Assembly (NCBI GenBank): GCA_018970175.1
Contig: JAGWWV010000005.1
Location: 25,520-89,519, forward strand
DNA from: Acidobacteriota bacterium
Lineage (GTDB): Bacteria > Actinomycetota > Acidimicrobiia > Acidimicrobiales > Ilumatobacteraceae
DNA: 64,000 nucleotides
Reading direction: 5' to 3'
The translations under genes and the position numbers were made by a program. The notes under the pieces are model-generated. The model searched no databases. It saw only the letters and a program-made list of their open reading frames with translations, and had not been told where the DNA came from. Every line of letters starts with the position of its first letter. Position 1 is the first letter of the stretch. Of this stretch, positions 41,440 through 52,400 are shown one piece after another.

Positions 41440-43136
41440 CCGTCATCGCAACCGCGGGACACGTCGACCACGGAAAGACATCCCTTGTCCTCGCCCTCAC
41501 GGGGGTCGACACCGACCGACTCGAAGAAGAAAAACGTCGTGGTGTCACGATCGATCTCGGCTTCGCGCACATCGACGATCTGTCCTTCATTGACGTGCCC
41601 GGCCACGTGAAGTTTCTCCGCAACATGCTGGCCGGTGTCGGCGGAATCGATGCCAGTCTCTTCGTCATCGACGCCCGTGAGGGGTGGATGCCTCAGAGCG
41701 AGGAGCACTTCGAGATCCTCCGCGTTCTTGGAGTCCCCCGCGGTGTCGTCGCGATCACCAAATGCGACCTCGTCGAGTCCGAATCCGTGGACGAGGTCGA
41801 AACCCTGGTTCGTCACCGCGTCGCGGGTTCCTTTCTCGACGGTGCACCGATCATTCGCACGAGCATCCACGACGACACCTCCATCGCGGTGTTGCGCGAG
41901 GCGGTTGCATCGCTACCGTCGCGATCCTCAGGGGGCGGTTCGCGTGCACGCCTGTGGATCGACCGTACCTTTGCAGCTGCAGGTGCGGGCACCATTGTCA
42001 CGGGAACGCTCCTCGATGCGCCGTTGAAGAAGGGTGACGAGGTCGAGCTGGTACCCGGTGGCCGACGGGCAAAGGTTCGTGGTCTGCAATCCCGTGGCCT
42101 CGACGTCGAAGTCGGACGGCCCGGCTCGCGGCTCGCCGTCAATCTGACGGGCGTCGCCCACGGCGACATCGAACGGGGACATCAGGTGGTGCATCCCGAC
42201 CAGTGGTGGTACGCCGCGACCTTCGATGCCGAGCTTCGCGTGCTTCCGGGTTTGCGTCACCCGCTTTCGCGAAGGGGACACTTCATCCTCTACGTCGGTA
42301 CCGAAGAGCTTCCCGTCACGATCCGATTGATTCGGACGGAAGAAATCGCACCCGGCGAATCGGGCACGGCCCGCGTCTTTCTTCCACGTGCGCTTGCGTT
42401 GGCGCCACACGATCGGTTCATTCTGCGCGAAACCGGACGCGACGAGACCGTTGCCGGAGGAATCGTGCTCGAAGTCGACCCCGCATCGCGCATCTCCCGT
42501 GCGGAACCAACCGCCGATGTCGCCGACTTGATCGACCGTCGTGGCGTCGTGGGAACACGGGAAGTATTCCTGCGTACGGGCGAGATCCACGAGCCAACCG
42601 TCGACGATGTCATCTTCAGTGCCGCGAGGTTGTCGGCCGCCCACGGCGAGTTGGTCGACCTCGTGCGCGGGTCGGGAGACAAGGGGGTCGAGGTCTCCGG
42701 ATTGTCCGAGGCTTTGCGGCATGCCGCGCGGATGCTGCGCCCCGAGTCCGCCGTCATCGAGAACGGACGTCTTTATGCACCCGATCGTGCTCCGTCGACA
42801 CAGGTTCGCAGCCCGCTTCTCGACGCATTCGAATCGTCGCTCTTCACACCGCCCGACGCGGGCGCATTCAACCGCGACGAACTACGCCGGCTCACGCAGG
42901 CGGGACGCCTCGTCAACCTCGACGGGATTCACTTTTCGATTTCTGCAATCGATGCGGCGCACGCCGTCGCGCGCCGTCTTCTTGCAACCAAACCGGACGG
43001 CTTCAGCGCGAGTGAATTTCGCGAGGCGCTCGGCACATCACGCAAGTATGCGATTCCACTCATCGAGGCTCTCGATGCGCGAGGGGTGACGCGTCGTCGT
43101 GGCGACGTGCGAATTGCAGGACCACGAATCGGGTGA
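41436..43136 (+). CDS. selB: Selenocysteine-specific elongation factor
   Basis: GTPase that brings selenocysteyl-tRNA to in-frame UGA codons marked by a SECIS element. The 566 residues have the P-loop AGHVDHGKTSL at the N-terminus, DVPGHVKFLRNML and ITKCDL as further G motifs, then EF-Tu-like domains. The C-terminal region (about 350-566) is made of winged-helix repeats expected to bind the SECIS hairpin. The ATG overlaps the selA stop by four bases. A working selenoprotein pathway is therefore expected in this organism. Confidence 0.95.
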   Translation: MTVIATAGHVDHGKTSLVLALTGVDTDRLEEEKRRGVTIDLGFAHIDDLSFIDVPGHVKFLRNMLAGVGGIDASLFVIDAREGWMPQSEEHFEILRVLGVPRGVVAITKCDLVESESVDEVETLVRHRVAGSFLDGAPIIRTSIHDDTSIAVLREAVASLPSRSSGGGSRARLWIDRTFAAAGAGTIVTGTLLDAPLKKGDEVELVPGGRRAKVRGLQSRGLDVEVGRPGSRLAVNLTGVAHGDIERGHQVVHPDQWWYAATFDAELRVLPGLRHPLSRRGHFILYVGTEELPVTIRLIRTEEIAPGESGTARVFLPRALALAPHDRFILRETGRDETVAGGIVLEVDPASRISRAEPTADVADLIDRRGVVGTREVFLRTGEIHEPTVDDVIFSAARLSAAHGELVDLVRGSGDKGVEVSGLSEALRHAARMLRPESAVIENGRLYAPDRAPSTQVRSPLLDAFESSLFTPPDAGAFNRDELRRLTQAGRLVNLDGIHFSISAIDAAHAVARRLLATKPDGFSASEFREALGTSRKYAIPLIEALDARGVTRRRGDVRIAGPRIG

Positions 43137-43141
43137 TTCGG

Positions 43142-43417
43142 TTACGGCTGCGAACGCAGTGCGCGACGCTCGACTTCGTTCATCCCGCCCCAAATGCCGT
43201 GCACTTCACCGGTCTTCAACGCGTGCGCGAGGCATTGTTCGGTGACGGGACAGGCTGAACACACTTTCTTCGCGCGGGCCTCGCGATAATTGCGTTCGTC
43301 CTTGGTTTCAACCCGGACAGGGGGAAAGAAGGCTTCGGCGAGCGCGCCCTTGCACCTCGCTCGGCGTTGCCAAGCAAGGCTCGAACGGCCTTGTTCTTCT
43401 TCGCGGCGTAGCGCCAC
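43142..43417 (-). CDS. WhiB-like iron-sulfur regulator (WblA/WhiB4 position)
   Basis: A 91-residue Wbl protein with four cysteines, one in RRARCKGA and three in CSACPVTEQC (C-x2-C-x5-C), and the GIWGG turn, then a basic C-terminus. It holds an NO- and O2-sensitive [4Fe-4S] cluster and usually works with the primary sigma factor. GTG at 43417 was chosen because GGAGGGG lies four bases upstream; a TTG at 43429 is possible. Its neighbours, NfeD and two ArsA-like ATPases, match the WhiB4/Rv3679-Rv3680 and WblA neighbourhoods. It ends next to selB, convergently. Confidence 0.93.
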   Translation of the reverse strand: MALRREEEQGRSSLAWQRRARCKGALAEAFFPPVRVETKDERNYREARAKKVCSACPVTEQCLAHALKTGEVHGIWGGMNEVERRALRSQP

Positions 43418-43492
43418 TGTCCCCTCCAAAATGTAAAGCCCACCTTACGGCAGGGGGTCCCACTGGACAAGGGCCTTTCATCCCGCCGCAAA

Positions 43493-43509
43493 ACGGCCGC
43501 AAAGGCCGT
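43493..43509 (-). terminator. Intrinsic terminator after nfeD
   Basis: On the minus strand ACGGCC, TTTGC loop and GGCCGT form a six-base stem followed by a short T-run (TTT). It lies 13 bases after the nfeD stop, before the WhiB-like gene, and fits a weak intrinsic terminator. A second T-rich stretch is not seen. Confidence 0.5.
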
Positions 43510-43521
43510 ACTTTCGGGCTT

Positions 43522-44865
43522 TCAGTGCCGCTCGCGGTAATCCTTGGCCGCTCCCTCGAGGGGCTCGACTTCAAGGGTCACCCCGTCCATGGCCACCACA
43601 TTGACCGCGTCGCCCTGTCGGATGGGCGTCGCACGGTTCGTCCGCGCCCGCCAGGAGGCCTCGTGCACCCGCACCGTTCCCTCGGGAGCAATGTCATCGA
43701 CTGCAATGCCCTGGGTACCGACCATCCAGTCACGACCGATCGTCGGCGTGCCGAACCGCGTGCGTGTCATCGACGGCATTCCGACGATGAACGTGAGGGC
43801 GGCCCCACCGATGCCCACCAACAAGGTGATCCACGACGGACGCAACGTCGCACCATCGACGTCGCGGAACAAGAACAACGAACCGAACGCGTACACGACG
43901 AGACCGAGACCCGTCCAGAATCGCGGTACCCCCACCTGCACGTCGACGGCGAACGCGATCATCGCCACCAGAATCGCCGCAAGGGCAACTCCACGGATCG
44001 GAAGCTCGGCGAGACCGAAACACGCAAGGACCGAGCACACCGCACCGACGAGACCGGCGATGCCGATGCCTGCGGTGAAGAACTCGAAGATCAGCAGCGA
44101 CAAACCGATCACGAGAAGCAGGTACGTCACGGGTGAACTCGCCACCGTGTGGAACAACCGCGGTAAAAGACCCAACTTGAAGAAACGCACGGTCGTGGCT
44201 TCGCGCACGACCTGACCCGACCCGTCGAGAGATTCCGCGACCGTGTCGAGAAGCTTGCCGTCGACGTTCAGCCCGTCGAGTGCGAAGACCATGTTCTTCA
44301 AAACGGGCACGCCTTCGTCGTTGCCGGCGAACTTGAGTGCACCGGTCTTGCGCGCGTCGGAGAAGCCGAGGGTGTCGGTCTGCAGCAGGTCGGTGCTCGC
44401 ACCGAAGTCGAACGTGACACCGTCGGCCTGCACCGGAGTTCCCATCTTTCCGATGCGCGAACCGGGCGCCATCGCCGTCACGTCGGCCGCCGCCAGCAAC
44501 TGGGCCGCCATGCCGTAGAGCCGCGAACCCGACGGCCCGACCCAAATCGCGACGGGCACCTGCGACGCAGCTACGTTCTCGAGCAGTTCGGCCATTCGGT
44601 CGCGCGAGATCACCGCGCCACGGGTGTTCACCTGCAAGATGAGTGCCTGCGAACCGGCATCGGCGGAGCGTGCAACCGCCTTTTCGATGGCGTCGGCCTG
44701 GATCTCGTCGAGAAGACCACTGACTTCCTGGACATCGACGGGTGTCAACTCGGCGGCTGCGGCAACCGCGGCCTCGTTGCCACTGCCTTCTGCTGCTCCC
44801 GCCGCACTCACCAAACCGAGGAATGCGCAACCTGCCAGCGCGACTGCCAAGATGAGTTTTCGCAT
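43522..44865 (-). CDS. NfeD-family protein, long form with a ClpP-like domain
   Basis: A 447-residue membrane protein. A signal peptide (about 1-25) is followed by a ClpP/serine-protease-like domain (about 45-215, with VNTRGAVISRD and APGSRIGKMG), then several transmembrane helices (about 235-360) and a C-terminal OB-fold NfeD domain with GTQGIAVDDIAPEGTVRV. Long NfeD proteins usually partner a stomatin-like protein, but none is adjacent. A GAAAGGACAG lies before the ATG. It sits between the WhiB-like gene and the ArsA-like pair. Confidence 0.9.
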   Translation of the reverse strand: MRKLILAVALAGCAFLGLVSAAGAAEGSGNEAAVAAAAELTPVDVQEVSGLLDEIQADAIEKAVARSADAGSQALILQVNTRGAVISRDRMAELLENVAASQVPVAIWVGPSGSRLYGMAAQLLAAADVTAMAPGSRIGKMGTPVQADGVTFDFGASTDLLQTDTLGFSDARKTGALKFAGNDEGVPVLKNMVFALDGLNVDGKLLDTVAESLDGSGQVVREATTVRFFKLGLLPRLFHTVASSPVTYLLLVIGLSLLIFEFFTAGIGIAGLVGAVCSVLACFGLAELPIRGVALAAILVAMIAFAVDVQVGVPRFWTGLGLVVYAFGSLFLFRDVDGATLRPSWITLLVGIGGAALTFIVGMPSMTRTRFGTPTIGRDWMVGTQGIAVDDIAPEGTVRVHEASWRARTNRATPIRQGDAVNVVAMDGVTLEVEPLEGAAKDYRERH

Positions 44866-44899
44866 TCCTGTCCTTTCGCCAGATCCATTCGGAGGTTGA

Positions 44900-45769
44900 G
44901 TGGACCCGAGACGTTTCATGTCCGCATCACGTGTCTTCATTGTTGCGGGAAAAGGCGGTGTTGGGAAATCCACCGTCGCCGCGGCCCTCGTGACGGCCGC
45001 CCGTCGTCTCGGCCTCACCGCGCTCCTCGTGGAAACCGATGGAAAGCCGTTGATGCTTGACGGAACCGCGGATGCGGGCCTGTCAGCGCAGACGATCACG
45101 CCCGCCGAGGCGCTTGCCGAATACCTCGATCGATCGGGCTTGGGACGAATTTCACGTCGTCTCATCTCGTCGGGAATCGTCGACGTCGTTGCTTCGGCGT
45201 CACCTGGTATCGATCACCTGTTGGTTCTCGGCAAGGTGAAGCAGCTCGAACGCAGCAAGGTTGCCGATGTGATCGTGGTCGACGGTCCCGCCGCGGGCCA
45301 CGCCCTCACGATGTTGCGCACGCCGCGCGCGCTCGCCGAGTCGGTTGTCGTCGGCCCCATCAGACAACAGGCGAACGACGTGCTCGCGATGCTGAACGAC
45401 GAAAGCCGGTGCCAGGTCGTTCTCGTCACCATTCCCGAACCCACACCGGTGAACGAAGCCGTCGAAACTGCTTTCGCTCTCGAAGAGGACATCGGTGTGC
45501 GCCTCGCTCCCATCGTCGTGAACCGCGTCGATGACCACGAGAACATTCCGGTTCCATCGGCAACCGACGAAGACTCAGGTGTCGTGCGAGCGGCCCGCTT
45601 TCGCAACACGCGAATCGACGGACACTCGCGGTGTGTCGCCGATCTCGAGCGTCGACTTCCGTTGGCACAGTTGCGCCTTCCCCTCGACACCGCGGCGACG
45701 ATCGACGACCGCGCGACACAACTCCTCGCCGCCATCGAGCGGCTGCCCGAATCCGCGGACGGGCCATGA
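44900..45769 (+). CDS. ArsA/GET3-like ATPase, first of a pair
   Basis: A 289-residue P-loop ATPase with the deviant Walker A VAGKGGVGKSTVAAAL near residue 16 and IVVDGPAAGHALTMLRTPRA as the switch region. It belongs to the ArsA/Get3 superfamily, but the usual metal-site cysteines are not seen, so arsenite transport is unlikely. It matches the neighbourhood and pairing of Rv3679-Rv3680 of Mycobacterium tuberculosis. A GGAGG lies four bases before the GTG. The second ATPase overlaps by four bases, so a heteromeric complex is expected. Confidence 0.9.
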   Translation: MDPRRFMSASRVFIVAGKGGVGKSTVAAALVTAARRLGLTALLVETDGKPLMLDGTADAGLSAQTITPAEALAEYLDRSGLGRISRRLISSGIVDVVASASPGIDHLLVLGKVKQLERSKVADVIVVDGPAAGHALTMLRTPRALAESVVVGPIRQQANDVLAMLNDESRCQVVLVTIPEPTPVNEAVETAFALEEDIGVRLAPIVVNRVDDHENIPVPSATDEDSGVVRAARFRNTRIDGHSRCVADLERRLPLAQLRLPLDTAATIDDRATQLLAAIERLPESADGP

Positions 45770-46851
45770 CCGGCGGCGTTCTCGACTCGGTCCTCGCCTG
45801 CTCGCGAGTCGTCGTCGTTGCGGGAAGCGGCGGTGTCGGGAAGACCACCGTTTCGGCTGCGATGGCCGCACAAGCTGCGCTCGACGGGCGTCGTGTGGCG
45901 GTCGTGACAATCGACCCGGCAAAGCGCCTTGCCGACGCACTGGGGTTCGGTGCCGGACGACCCATCGGCAACGATCCCGTGCGGATTCCCCTCAATGGGG
46001 CGCGCGGCGAACTGTGGGCTCTCATGCTCGACACTCGCTCGACCTTTGACGCCCTCGTCGATCGATACAGCCCGAGCGCCGATCAGGCCGAGCGCATTCG
46101 TTCGAACCTCTTCTACAGAAACATCTCGGGAGCTCTTTCGGGAACCCAGGAATACATGGCGGCCGAGAAGCTCTACGAACTCCACGGGGACGACCGGTTC
46201 GACCTCGTCGTCGTCGACACACCGCCTACGCGCCAGGCTCTCGACTTTCTCAGTGCACCCGCGCGCCTGCGTCGGTTCATCGACCACCCGCTCTATCGCA
46301 TCGTCATCGCTCCGTCGTCGCTTGGACTCCGCGCGGTCAACGCGGTGAGTCAACCGGTACTGCGCACCATTGCGCGCGTGGTCGGCGCACAGGCGCTCGA
46401 CGACGCTCTCGCCTTCTTCCGTGCTTTTCAAGGACTCGATGCCGGTTTTCGTCAACGCGCCCACGACGTCGACCGGGTGCTCCACGAGTCGACGACGACA
46501 TACGTCGTCGTCACCAGCGCTCAAGCCGAGCCGGTCGCCGAGGCCACCTATTTCATCGATCAACTCGAGTCACAAGGTGTTGCCACCTCGCTCGTTGTCG
46601 CCAACCGTCTGATGCCGGACTTCGGCTCACCCGACGATGTCGCACTCGACGTGCCCGACCCGATGCGCGAGAACCTCGGCGAGTTGGTGGCCGAACGCGC
46701 CGCCGAAGAATCGACCCTTGCGCCACTGCGCAGCCGCCTGGCCGAAACTCCGTGGATCCGTGTCGAGTTGGTCCCCGAGTTGCTCGACGAGCGGCACGAC
46801 ACCCTTGCCGCCATTCGCAGACTTGGGTCGGTTCTGGGAGCCGCGGACTAG
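45766..46851 (+). CDS. ArsA/GET3-like ATPase, second of a pair
   Basis: A 361-residue ATPase with VAGSGGVGKTTVSAAMA at about residue 18, TIDPAKRLADALG, and VVVDTPPTRQALDFLSAP as Walker B-like region. Unlike its partner, it keeps the long insertion (about 85-120) typical of Get3-like proteins. The ATG overlaps the upstream stop by four bases. The stop TAG is part of a TAGAGT element for the next gene. The pair is probably a cytosolic ATPase complex. The substrate is unknown. Confidence 0.9.
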   Translation: MTGGVLDSVLACSRVVVVAGSGGVGKTTVSAAMAAQAALDGRRVAVVTIDPAKRLADALGFGAGRPIGNDPVRIPLNGARGELWALMLDTRSTFDALVDRYSPSADQAERIRSNLFYRNISGALSGTQEYMAAEKLYELHGDDRFDLVVVDTPPTRQALDFLSAPARLRRFIDHPLYRIVIAPSSLGLRAVNAVSQPVLRTIARVVGAQALDDALAFFRAFQGLDAGFRQRAHDVDRVLHESTTTYVVVTSAQAEPVAEATYFIDQLESQGVATSLVVANRLMPDFGSPDDVALDVPDPMRENLGELVAERAAEESTLAPLRSRLAETPWIRVELVPELLDERHDTLAAIRRLGSVLGAAD

Positions 46852-46861
46852 AGTCGCAGAC

Positions 46862-47224
46862 GTGCACATTCTGGTTGCCACCGATGCCCAGTGGGTTCTC
46901 GACGAAGTGGTCGCGGCTCTCGGGTCTCCCGAAACTTCCTTCACCGTCTGCACCAACGGCCGCGACGTCACCGATGCGGTCACTGCGCGCACGCCCGATC
47001 TCGCGGTCCTCGACTCGCAGATCGGATCCATGGGAGGCATGGCCGTGACGATGAACCTTCGCCTCGACGAAACGGGCGGTCGCCTGCCGCACATCCCGGT
47101 ACTCATGCTGCTCGACCGCGATGCCGATGCACAGATGGCCAAGCGCAGCGGTTGCGAGGCCTACCTTGTCAAGCCACTCGACGCACTACGTCTGCAGCGC
47201 GCCGCGAAAGAAATCGCCCGATAG
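46862..47224 (+). CDS. Single-domain response regulator (receiver only)
   Basis: A 120-residue CheY-like receiver with the phosphorylated Asp in DLAVLDSQIGSMGGM near residue 51 and the conserved Lys in EAYLVKPLD near residue 107. It has no output domain and no kinase nearby. The GTG at 46862 follows TAGAGT by seven bases; that TAGAGT includes the stop codon of the ArsA-like gene. It may act by protein-protein contact. tRNA-Pro begins 18 bases after its stop. Confidence 0.88.
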   Translation: MHILVATDAQWVLDEVVAALGSPETSFTVCTNGRDVTDAVTARTPDLAVLDSQIGSMGGMAVTMNLRLDETGGRLPHIPVLMLLDRDADAQMAKRSGCEAYLVKPLDALRLQRAAKEIAR

Positions 47225-47242
47225 GCTCACCCCCGCATCACA

Positions 47243-47319
47243 CGGGGTGTGGCGCAGCTTGGTAGCGCGCGTCGTTCGGGACGACGAGGCCGCAGGTTCA
47301 AATCCTGTCACCCCGACCA
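47243..47319 (+). tRNA. tRNA-Pro (anticodon CGG), CCA encoded
   Basis: CGGGGTG pairs with CACCCCG as acceptor stem, the D arm is GGCGCAGCTTGGTAGCGC, the anticodon arm reads GTCGTTCGGGACGAC with CGG, and the T arm has GGTTCAAATCC. The gene encodes its own CCA. Upstream, TAGGCT overlaps the receiver-protein stop and may serve as -10 for a short leader. Confidence 0.97.
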
Positions 47320-47380
47320 TGTCTCCGTCGCTCCAACGGAGCCGACGACCATGTCTCCGTCGCCCCAACGGAGCCGACGA
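47317..47380. repeat. Tandem 32-base repeat carrying hairpins, starting at the tRNA CCA end
   Basis: Two copies of a 32-base unit (47317-47348 and 47349-47380) differ at one base (47332 T, 47364 C). Each copy contains CTCCGT and ACGGAG as inverted repeats, so each can form a hairpin. The unit begins with the CCA of the tRNA. Together they occupy nearly all the space between tRNA-Pro and the end of the convergent asd gene and may work as a two-way terminator. Confidence 0.85.
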
Positions 47381-47385
47381 GAGTT

Positions 47386-49294
<1,909 letters not shown>

Positions 49295-49328
49295 TGGTTC
49301 AGTATTGCCGACGGGGTTGCGTCGGGCC

Positions 49329-50600
49329 TTACTTCCGTTCGGGCAGTGGTGCCGAGTAGGCCTGGCCGCTGTCGAGACCGAACGCAGTGTGGAGGGCCCG
49401 CAACGCCGTCTCGGTGCTTGCCGCATCAACCACCACCGACACGCGAATCGTGCTGGTCGAGATCATCTCGATGTTCACGCCCGCGGCGGCGAGAACGCGG
49501 AACATCTTCGCCGCGATGCCCGGGCTCGTGCGCATGCCGGCTCCGACGAGCGAGATCTTGGCGACGGATTCAACGTGGGTGACGTCGTTGGCACCGATTT
49601 CCTTGGCCACACCGTTCACGATCTCGAGGGCCTTTTTCAGGTCGGCCTTCGGTGCGGTGAACGAAATGTCGGTGCGTCCGTCTTTCGAGGTGTTCTGCAC
49701 GATCATGTCGACGTTGATGTTGGCGGCGGCGAGCGGCTCGAACAGGGCGGCCGAAATTCCGGGTTTGTCGGCGACGCCGACGACCGTGATCTTCGATTCG
49801 CCCGTGTCCTGGACGACACCCGAAATGATTGGCTCTTCCATCGCTGTCTCCTTCGACGAAATCTGTGCACTGCGGTCAAGAACCCACGTTCCCGTCTCCC
49901 ACGTGAAACTGGACCTCACGTGCAACGGAACGTTGTGGTTGCGCGCGAACTCGACCGACCTGAGTGCGAGAACCTTGCTTCCGGCTCCGGCCATCTCGAG
50001 CATCTCTTCGAAGTCGAGTTGCTGCAACTTGCGGGCCTGCGGAACGATGCGCGGATCGGCGGTGAACACACCGGTGACGTCGGTGTAGATCTCGCAGACG
50101 TCGGCATTGAGAGCCGCCGCAAGCGCGACGGCGGTGGTGTCGGAGCCGCCGCGCCCGAGGGTTGTGATTTCCCGCTCGGTGCTGACGCCCTGGAATCCGG
50201 CGACGACCGCGACCTTGCCGGCCGAGAGCGCCTCGCGCAGGCGGTCACCTTTCACCTCGAGAATCTTTGCCTTGGTGTGGACGGTGTCGGTGATGATGCC
50301 GACCTGGCTGCCGGTGAACGACACCGCATCGATTCCGATGTCGGCAAGCGCCATGCAGACGAGTGCCATCGAAATGCGCTCACCGGTGGTGAGAAGCATG
50401 TCGAGTTCGCGACCCGGGTGGGTCGACGAAACCTGGTTGGCGAGTGAAATGAGGTTGTCCGTGGTCTTCCCCATGGCCGAAACCACGACGACGACATCGT
50501 TGCCGTGGCGCTTGGTGTAGGCCACGTGCTCGGCCACCGCCTTGATGCGCTCGGGATCGGCCACCGATGTTCCGCCGAATTTTTGGACCACTACTGCCAC
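49329..50600 (-). CDS. lysC: Aspartate kinase
   Basis: Phosphorylates aspartate at the head of lysine, threonine and methionine synthesis. It has 423 residues with the kinase N-terminus [34 protein letters not shown] near residue 148, and two C-terminal ACT domains (about 265-335 and 345-410) for feedback inhibition, with [17 protein letters not shown] in the first. No internal start giving a separate beta subunit is obvious. The GTG at 50600 is divergent from the cyclophilin gene. Confidence 0.97.
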   Translation of the reverse strand: MAVVVQKFGGTSVADPERIKAVAEHVAYTKRHGNDVVVVVSAMGKTTDNLISLANQVSSTHPGRELDMLLTTGERISMALVCMALADIGIDAVSFTGSQVGIITDTVHTKAKILEVKGDRLREALSAGKVAVVAGFQGVSTEREITTLGRGGSDTTAVALAAALNADVCEIYTDVTGVFTADPRIVPQARKLQQLDFEEMLEMAGAGSKVLALRSVEFARNHNVPLHVRSSFTWETGTWVLDRSAQISSKETAMEEPIISGVVQDTGESKITVVGVADKPGISAALFEPLAAANINVDMIVQNTSKDGRTDISFTAPKADLKKALEIVNGVAKEIGANDVTHVESVAKISLVGAGMRTSPGIAAKMFRVLAAAGVNIEMISTSTIRVSVVVDAASTETALRALHTAFGLDSGQAYSAPLPERK

Positions 50601-50642
50601 AGATGCGAAACGCTATCGGGGCACGGCTAACCTGCGGAACCC

Positions 50643-51518
50643 GTGGGCACCGAAAAGCGCGAACGCCAAAAGACCAACCGTCAGCAACGTCTCACCGAGC
50701 TCGCCGTACAGCAGCGTCGGGCGAAGGTGAAAAAGCGCGGGCTCCAATTCGGCATCGGAATTCCGGCCGTCATCCTTGCCCTCTTCCTCATCGTCAACGT
50801 CTTCGCCGGTGACGACTCGGGACCGAGCGACGATCAACTCGTCGAAGATGTGACCGACCTCCTCGGCGGCTCGACGGTGCCCGAGGGCGCAACTGCCGAC
50901 TCGACCGCACCGACGGTTCCCGCCACCACCGTCCCCGGCAAGACAATCTCCGGTGACACCGCATGCCCGAAGACCGACGGCACGGAAGAACGCGTCACGA
51001 AGTTCGAAAAAGCACCACCGATGTGCATCGACGCGGCGAAGTCATACACCGCCATCCTCGACACGTCCGAGGGCAAGGTCGAAGTCGCGCTCGACACCGC
51101 GAAGACCCCGAAGACCGTCAACAACTTCGTCGTGCTCGCCCGCTACAAGTACTACGACGGCACCACCATCTTCCGTACCGATCCGTCGATCGACATCATC
51201 CAGGGTGGCGGACTCACCAACACCGACGACCCCGGCTACACCATCGAAGACGAGGGCAACGGCTACAAGTACGTCGAGGGTGACCTCGCGATGGCCCGCA
51301 CGATGGAGCCGAACAGCGCCGGCGGTCAGTGGTTCTTCGTCACCGGCCCGAACGCATCGCTCCTCGACTCACAGGGCACGTACGTCAATTTCGGCAAGGT
51401 GACGTCGGGACTCGACGTGGTCAAGGGAATCCTCGCCCTCAATTCGGGCGAAGGTGACCTGGGCGGTGCGCCGAGTCGCACCGTTTCGGTCAACAGCGTC
51501 ACGATCGTCGAATCCTGA
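50643..51518 (+). CDS. Membrane-anchored cyclophilin-type peptidyl-prolyl isomerase
   Basis: A 291-residue protein with a basic N-terminus, one transmembrane helix (about 34-54), a Thr/Pro/Asp-rich linker (about 55-110) and a cyclophilin domain from about 128. That domain has TPKTVNNFVVLARYKYYDGTTIFRT, QGGGLTN and SAGGQWFFVTG, so the isomerase core faces outward. It helps fold exported proteins. A TAACCT element ends nine bases before the GTG. Confidence 0.92.
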   Translation: MGTEKRERQKTNRQQRLTELAVQQRRAKVKKRGLQFGIGIPAVILALFLIVNVFAGDDSGPSDDQLVEDVTDLLGGSTVPEGATADSTAPTVPATTVPGKTISGDTACPKTDGTEERVTKFEKAPPMCIDAAKSYTAILDTSEGKVEVALDTAKTPKTVNNFVVLARYKYYDGTTIFRTDPSIDIIQGGGLTNTDDPGYTIEDEGNGYKYVEGDLAMARTMEPNSAGGQWFFVTGPNASLLDSQGTYVNFGKVTSGLDVVKGILALNSGEGDLGGAPSRTVSVNSVTIVES

Positions 51519-51523
51519 TGAGT

Positions 51524-51550
51524 TGATTCTCCGCCCCGAGCGGAGAATCA
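51524..51550. terminator. Two-way hairpin terminator between convergent genes
   Basis: TGATTCTCCGC and GCGGAGAATCA form a perfect 11-base stem with loop CCCGA. It starts six bases after the cyclophilin stop and ends in the stop codon of the convergent phosphatase gene. There is no T-run, but symmetry would serve both strands. Confidence 0.65.
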
Positions 51551-52321
51551 GTCGAGCAAACGTGCGCGCAGTTTGTCCATTGCCTCTTGGCTGACGCCGA
51601 GCGAGTGGGCGAACTCCCGAATTGATCCGTGCTCGCCCGCCCAGCGTGACATCAAGTCGCGCAACGCCCGGCCGTCGGCGTCGAGAAACGCTGCTGGCGC
51701 ATTGCCGAGACGCTCCTTCAAGTTCGAGTCGTGGGACTCGGCCCACGCGCGCAATCGACCCAGGCCGTCGTTGCTCAATTCGAAGTCGGCAACGACGACG
51801 TCGTCGGGAACGCCGAGGCTCGAAAGAATCAGCATCGCCACGAGGCCCGTGCGATCCTTCCCCGCGGCACAGTTGAAGACGACCGGTTCGTCGACCGATG
51901 CAACCGTTTCGACTGCAGCGGCAAGCCGGTGACCGCCCTTGCGGATCATTTCGGGATACGCCCACAGCAAGAATTCGTACGCCGTGTCGACGTCGGGCGT
52001 GTCGTCATCAGCCCACGGAATGTCGAGGACCGGAAAATGGTGCACGGTCACCGGATACAGATCGTCACGGAACCGTCCGCGGGTTTCCCATTCGTTCGTC
52101 GAGCGGAGGTCGATGACGTGGCGCAGTCCGCGCGCCTCGAGCACTGCCCAGTCGGCGTCGCTCAGGCTGTAGAGGGCATCCGACCGGTACACGACACCCC
52201 ACTTGGTCGACCGGCCGTCGAGGGTCGGGTAGCCGCCGAGATCCCGAAAGTTGTGGGCGGTCTGCAGGGCCACGTGGCGGCGCGGGTGCATGGCGAATTC
52301 AAGGGGATCTGCGGGGGTCAC
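51548..52321 (-). CDS. Tyrosine/lipid-type protein phosphatase (PtpB-like)
   Basis: A 257-residue phosphatase with the active-site loop NCAAGKDRTG (CxxGKDRT) near residue 155, the form seen in Mycobacterium tuberculosis PtpB and in phosphoinositide phosphatases. FRDLGGYPTLDGRSTKWGVVYRSDAL opens the domain. The extra basic residue in the loop suggests phosphoinositide or phosphotyrosine substrates. The GTG at 52321 follows TAGGGT (52333-52328) by six bases. Confidence 0.88.
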   Translation of the reverse strand: MTPADPLEFAMHPRRHVALQTAHNFRDLGGYPTLDGRSTKWGVVYRSDALYSLSDADWAVLEARGLRHVIDLRSTNEWETRGRFRDDLYPVTVHHFPVLDIPWADDDTPDVDTAYEFLLWAYPEMIRKGGHRLAAAVETVASVDEPVVFNCAAGKDRTGLVAMLILSSLGVPDDVVVADFELSNDGLGRLRAWAESHDSNLKERLGNAPAAFLDADGRALRDLMSRWAGEHGSIREFAHSLGVSQEAMDKLRARLLD

Positions 52322-52400
52322 AGGTTCACCCTAGACAGGGAACGTCGAGCGGACAGCCCGACCCTTGCATAAGTTACCCATGAGTAACTAGAGTTTCTCC

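Noticed and set aside
44900..46851. Arsenite-exporting ATPase ArsA
   Set aside because: The arsenite-binding cysteines and an arsB gene are missing; the pair fits the ArsA-like ATPases found beside WhiB4.
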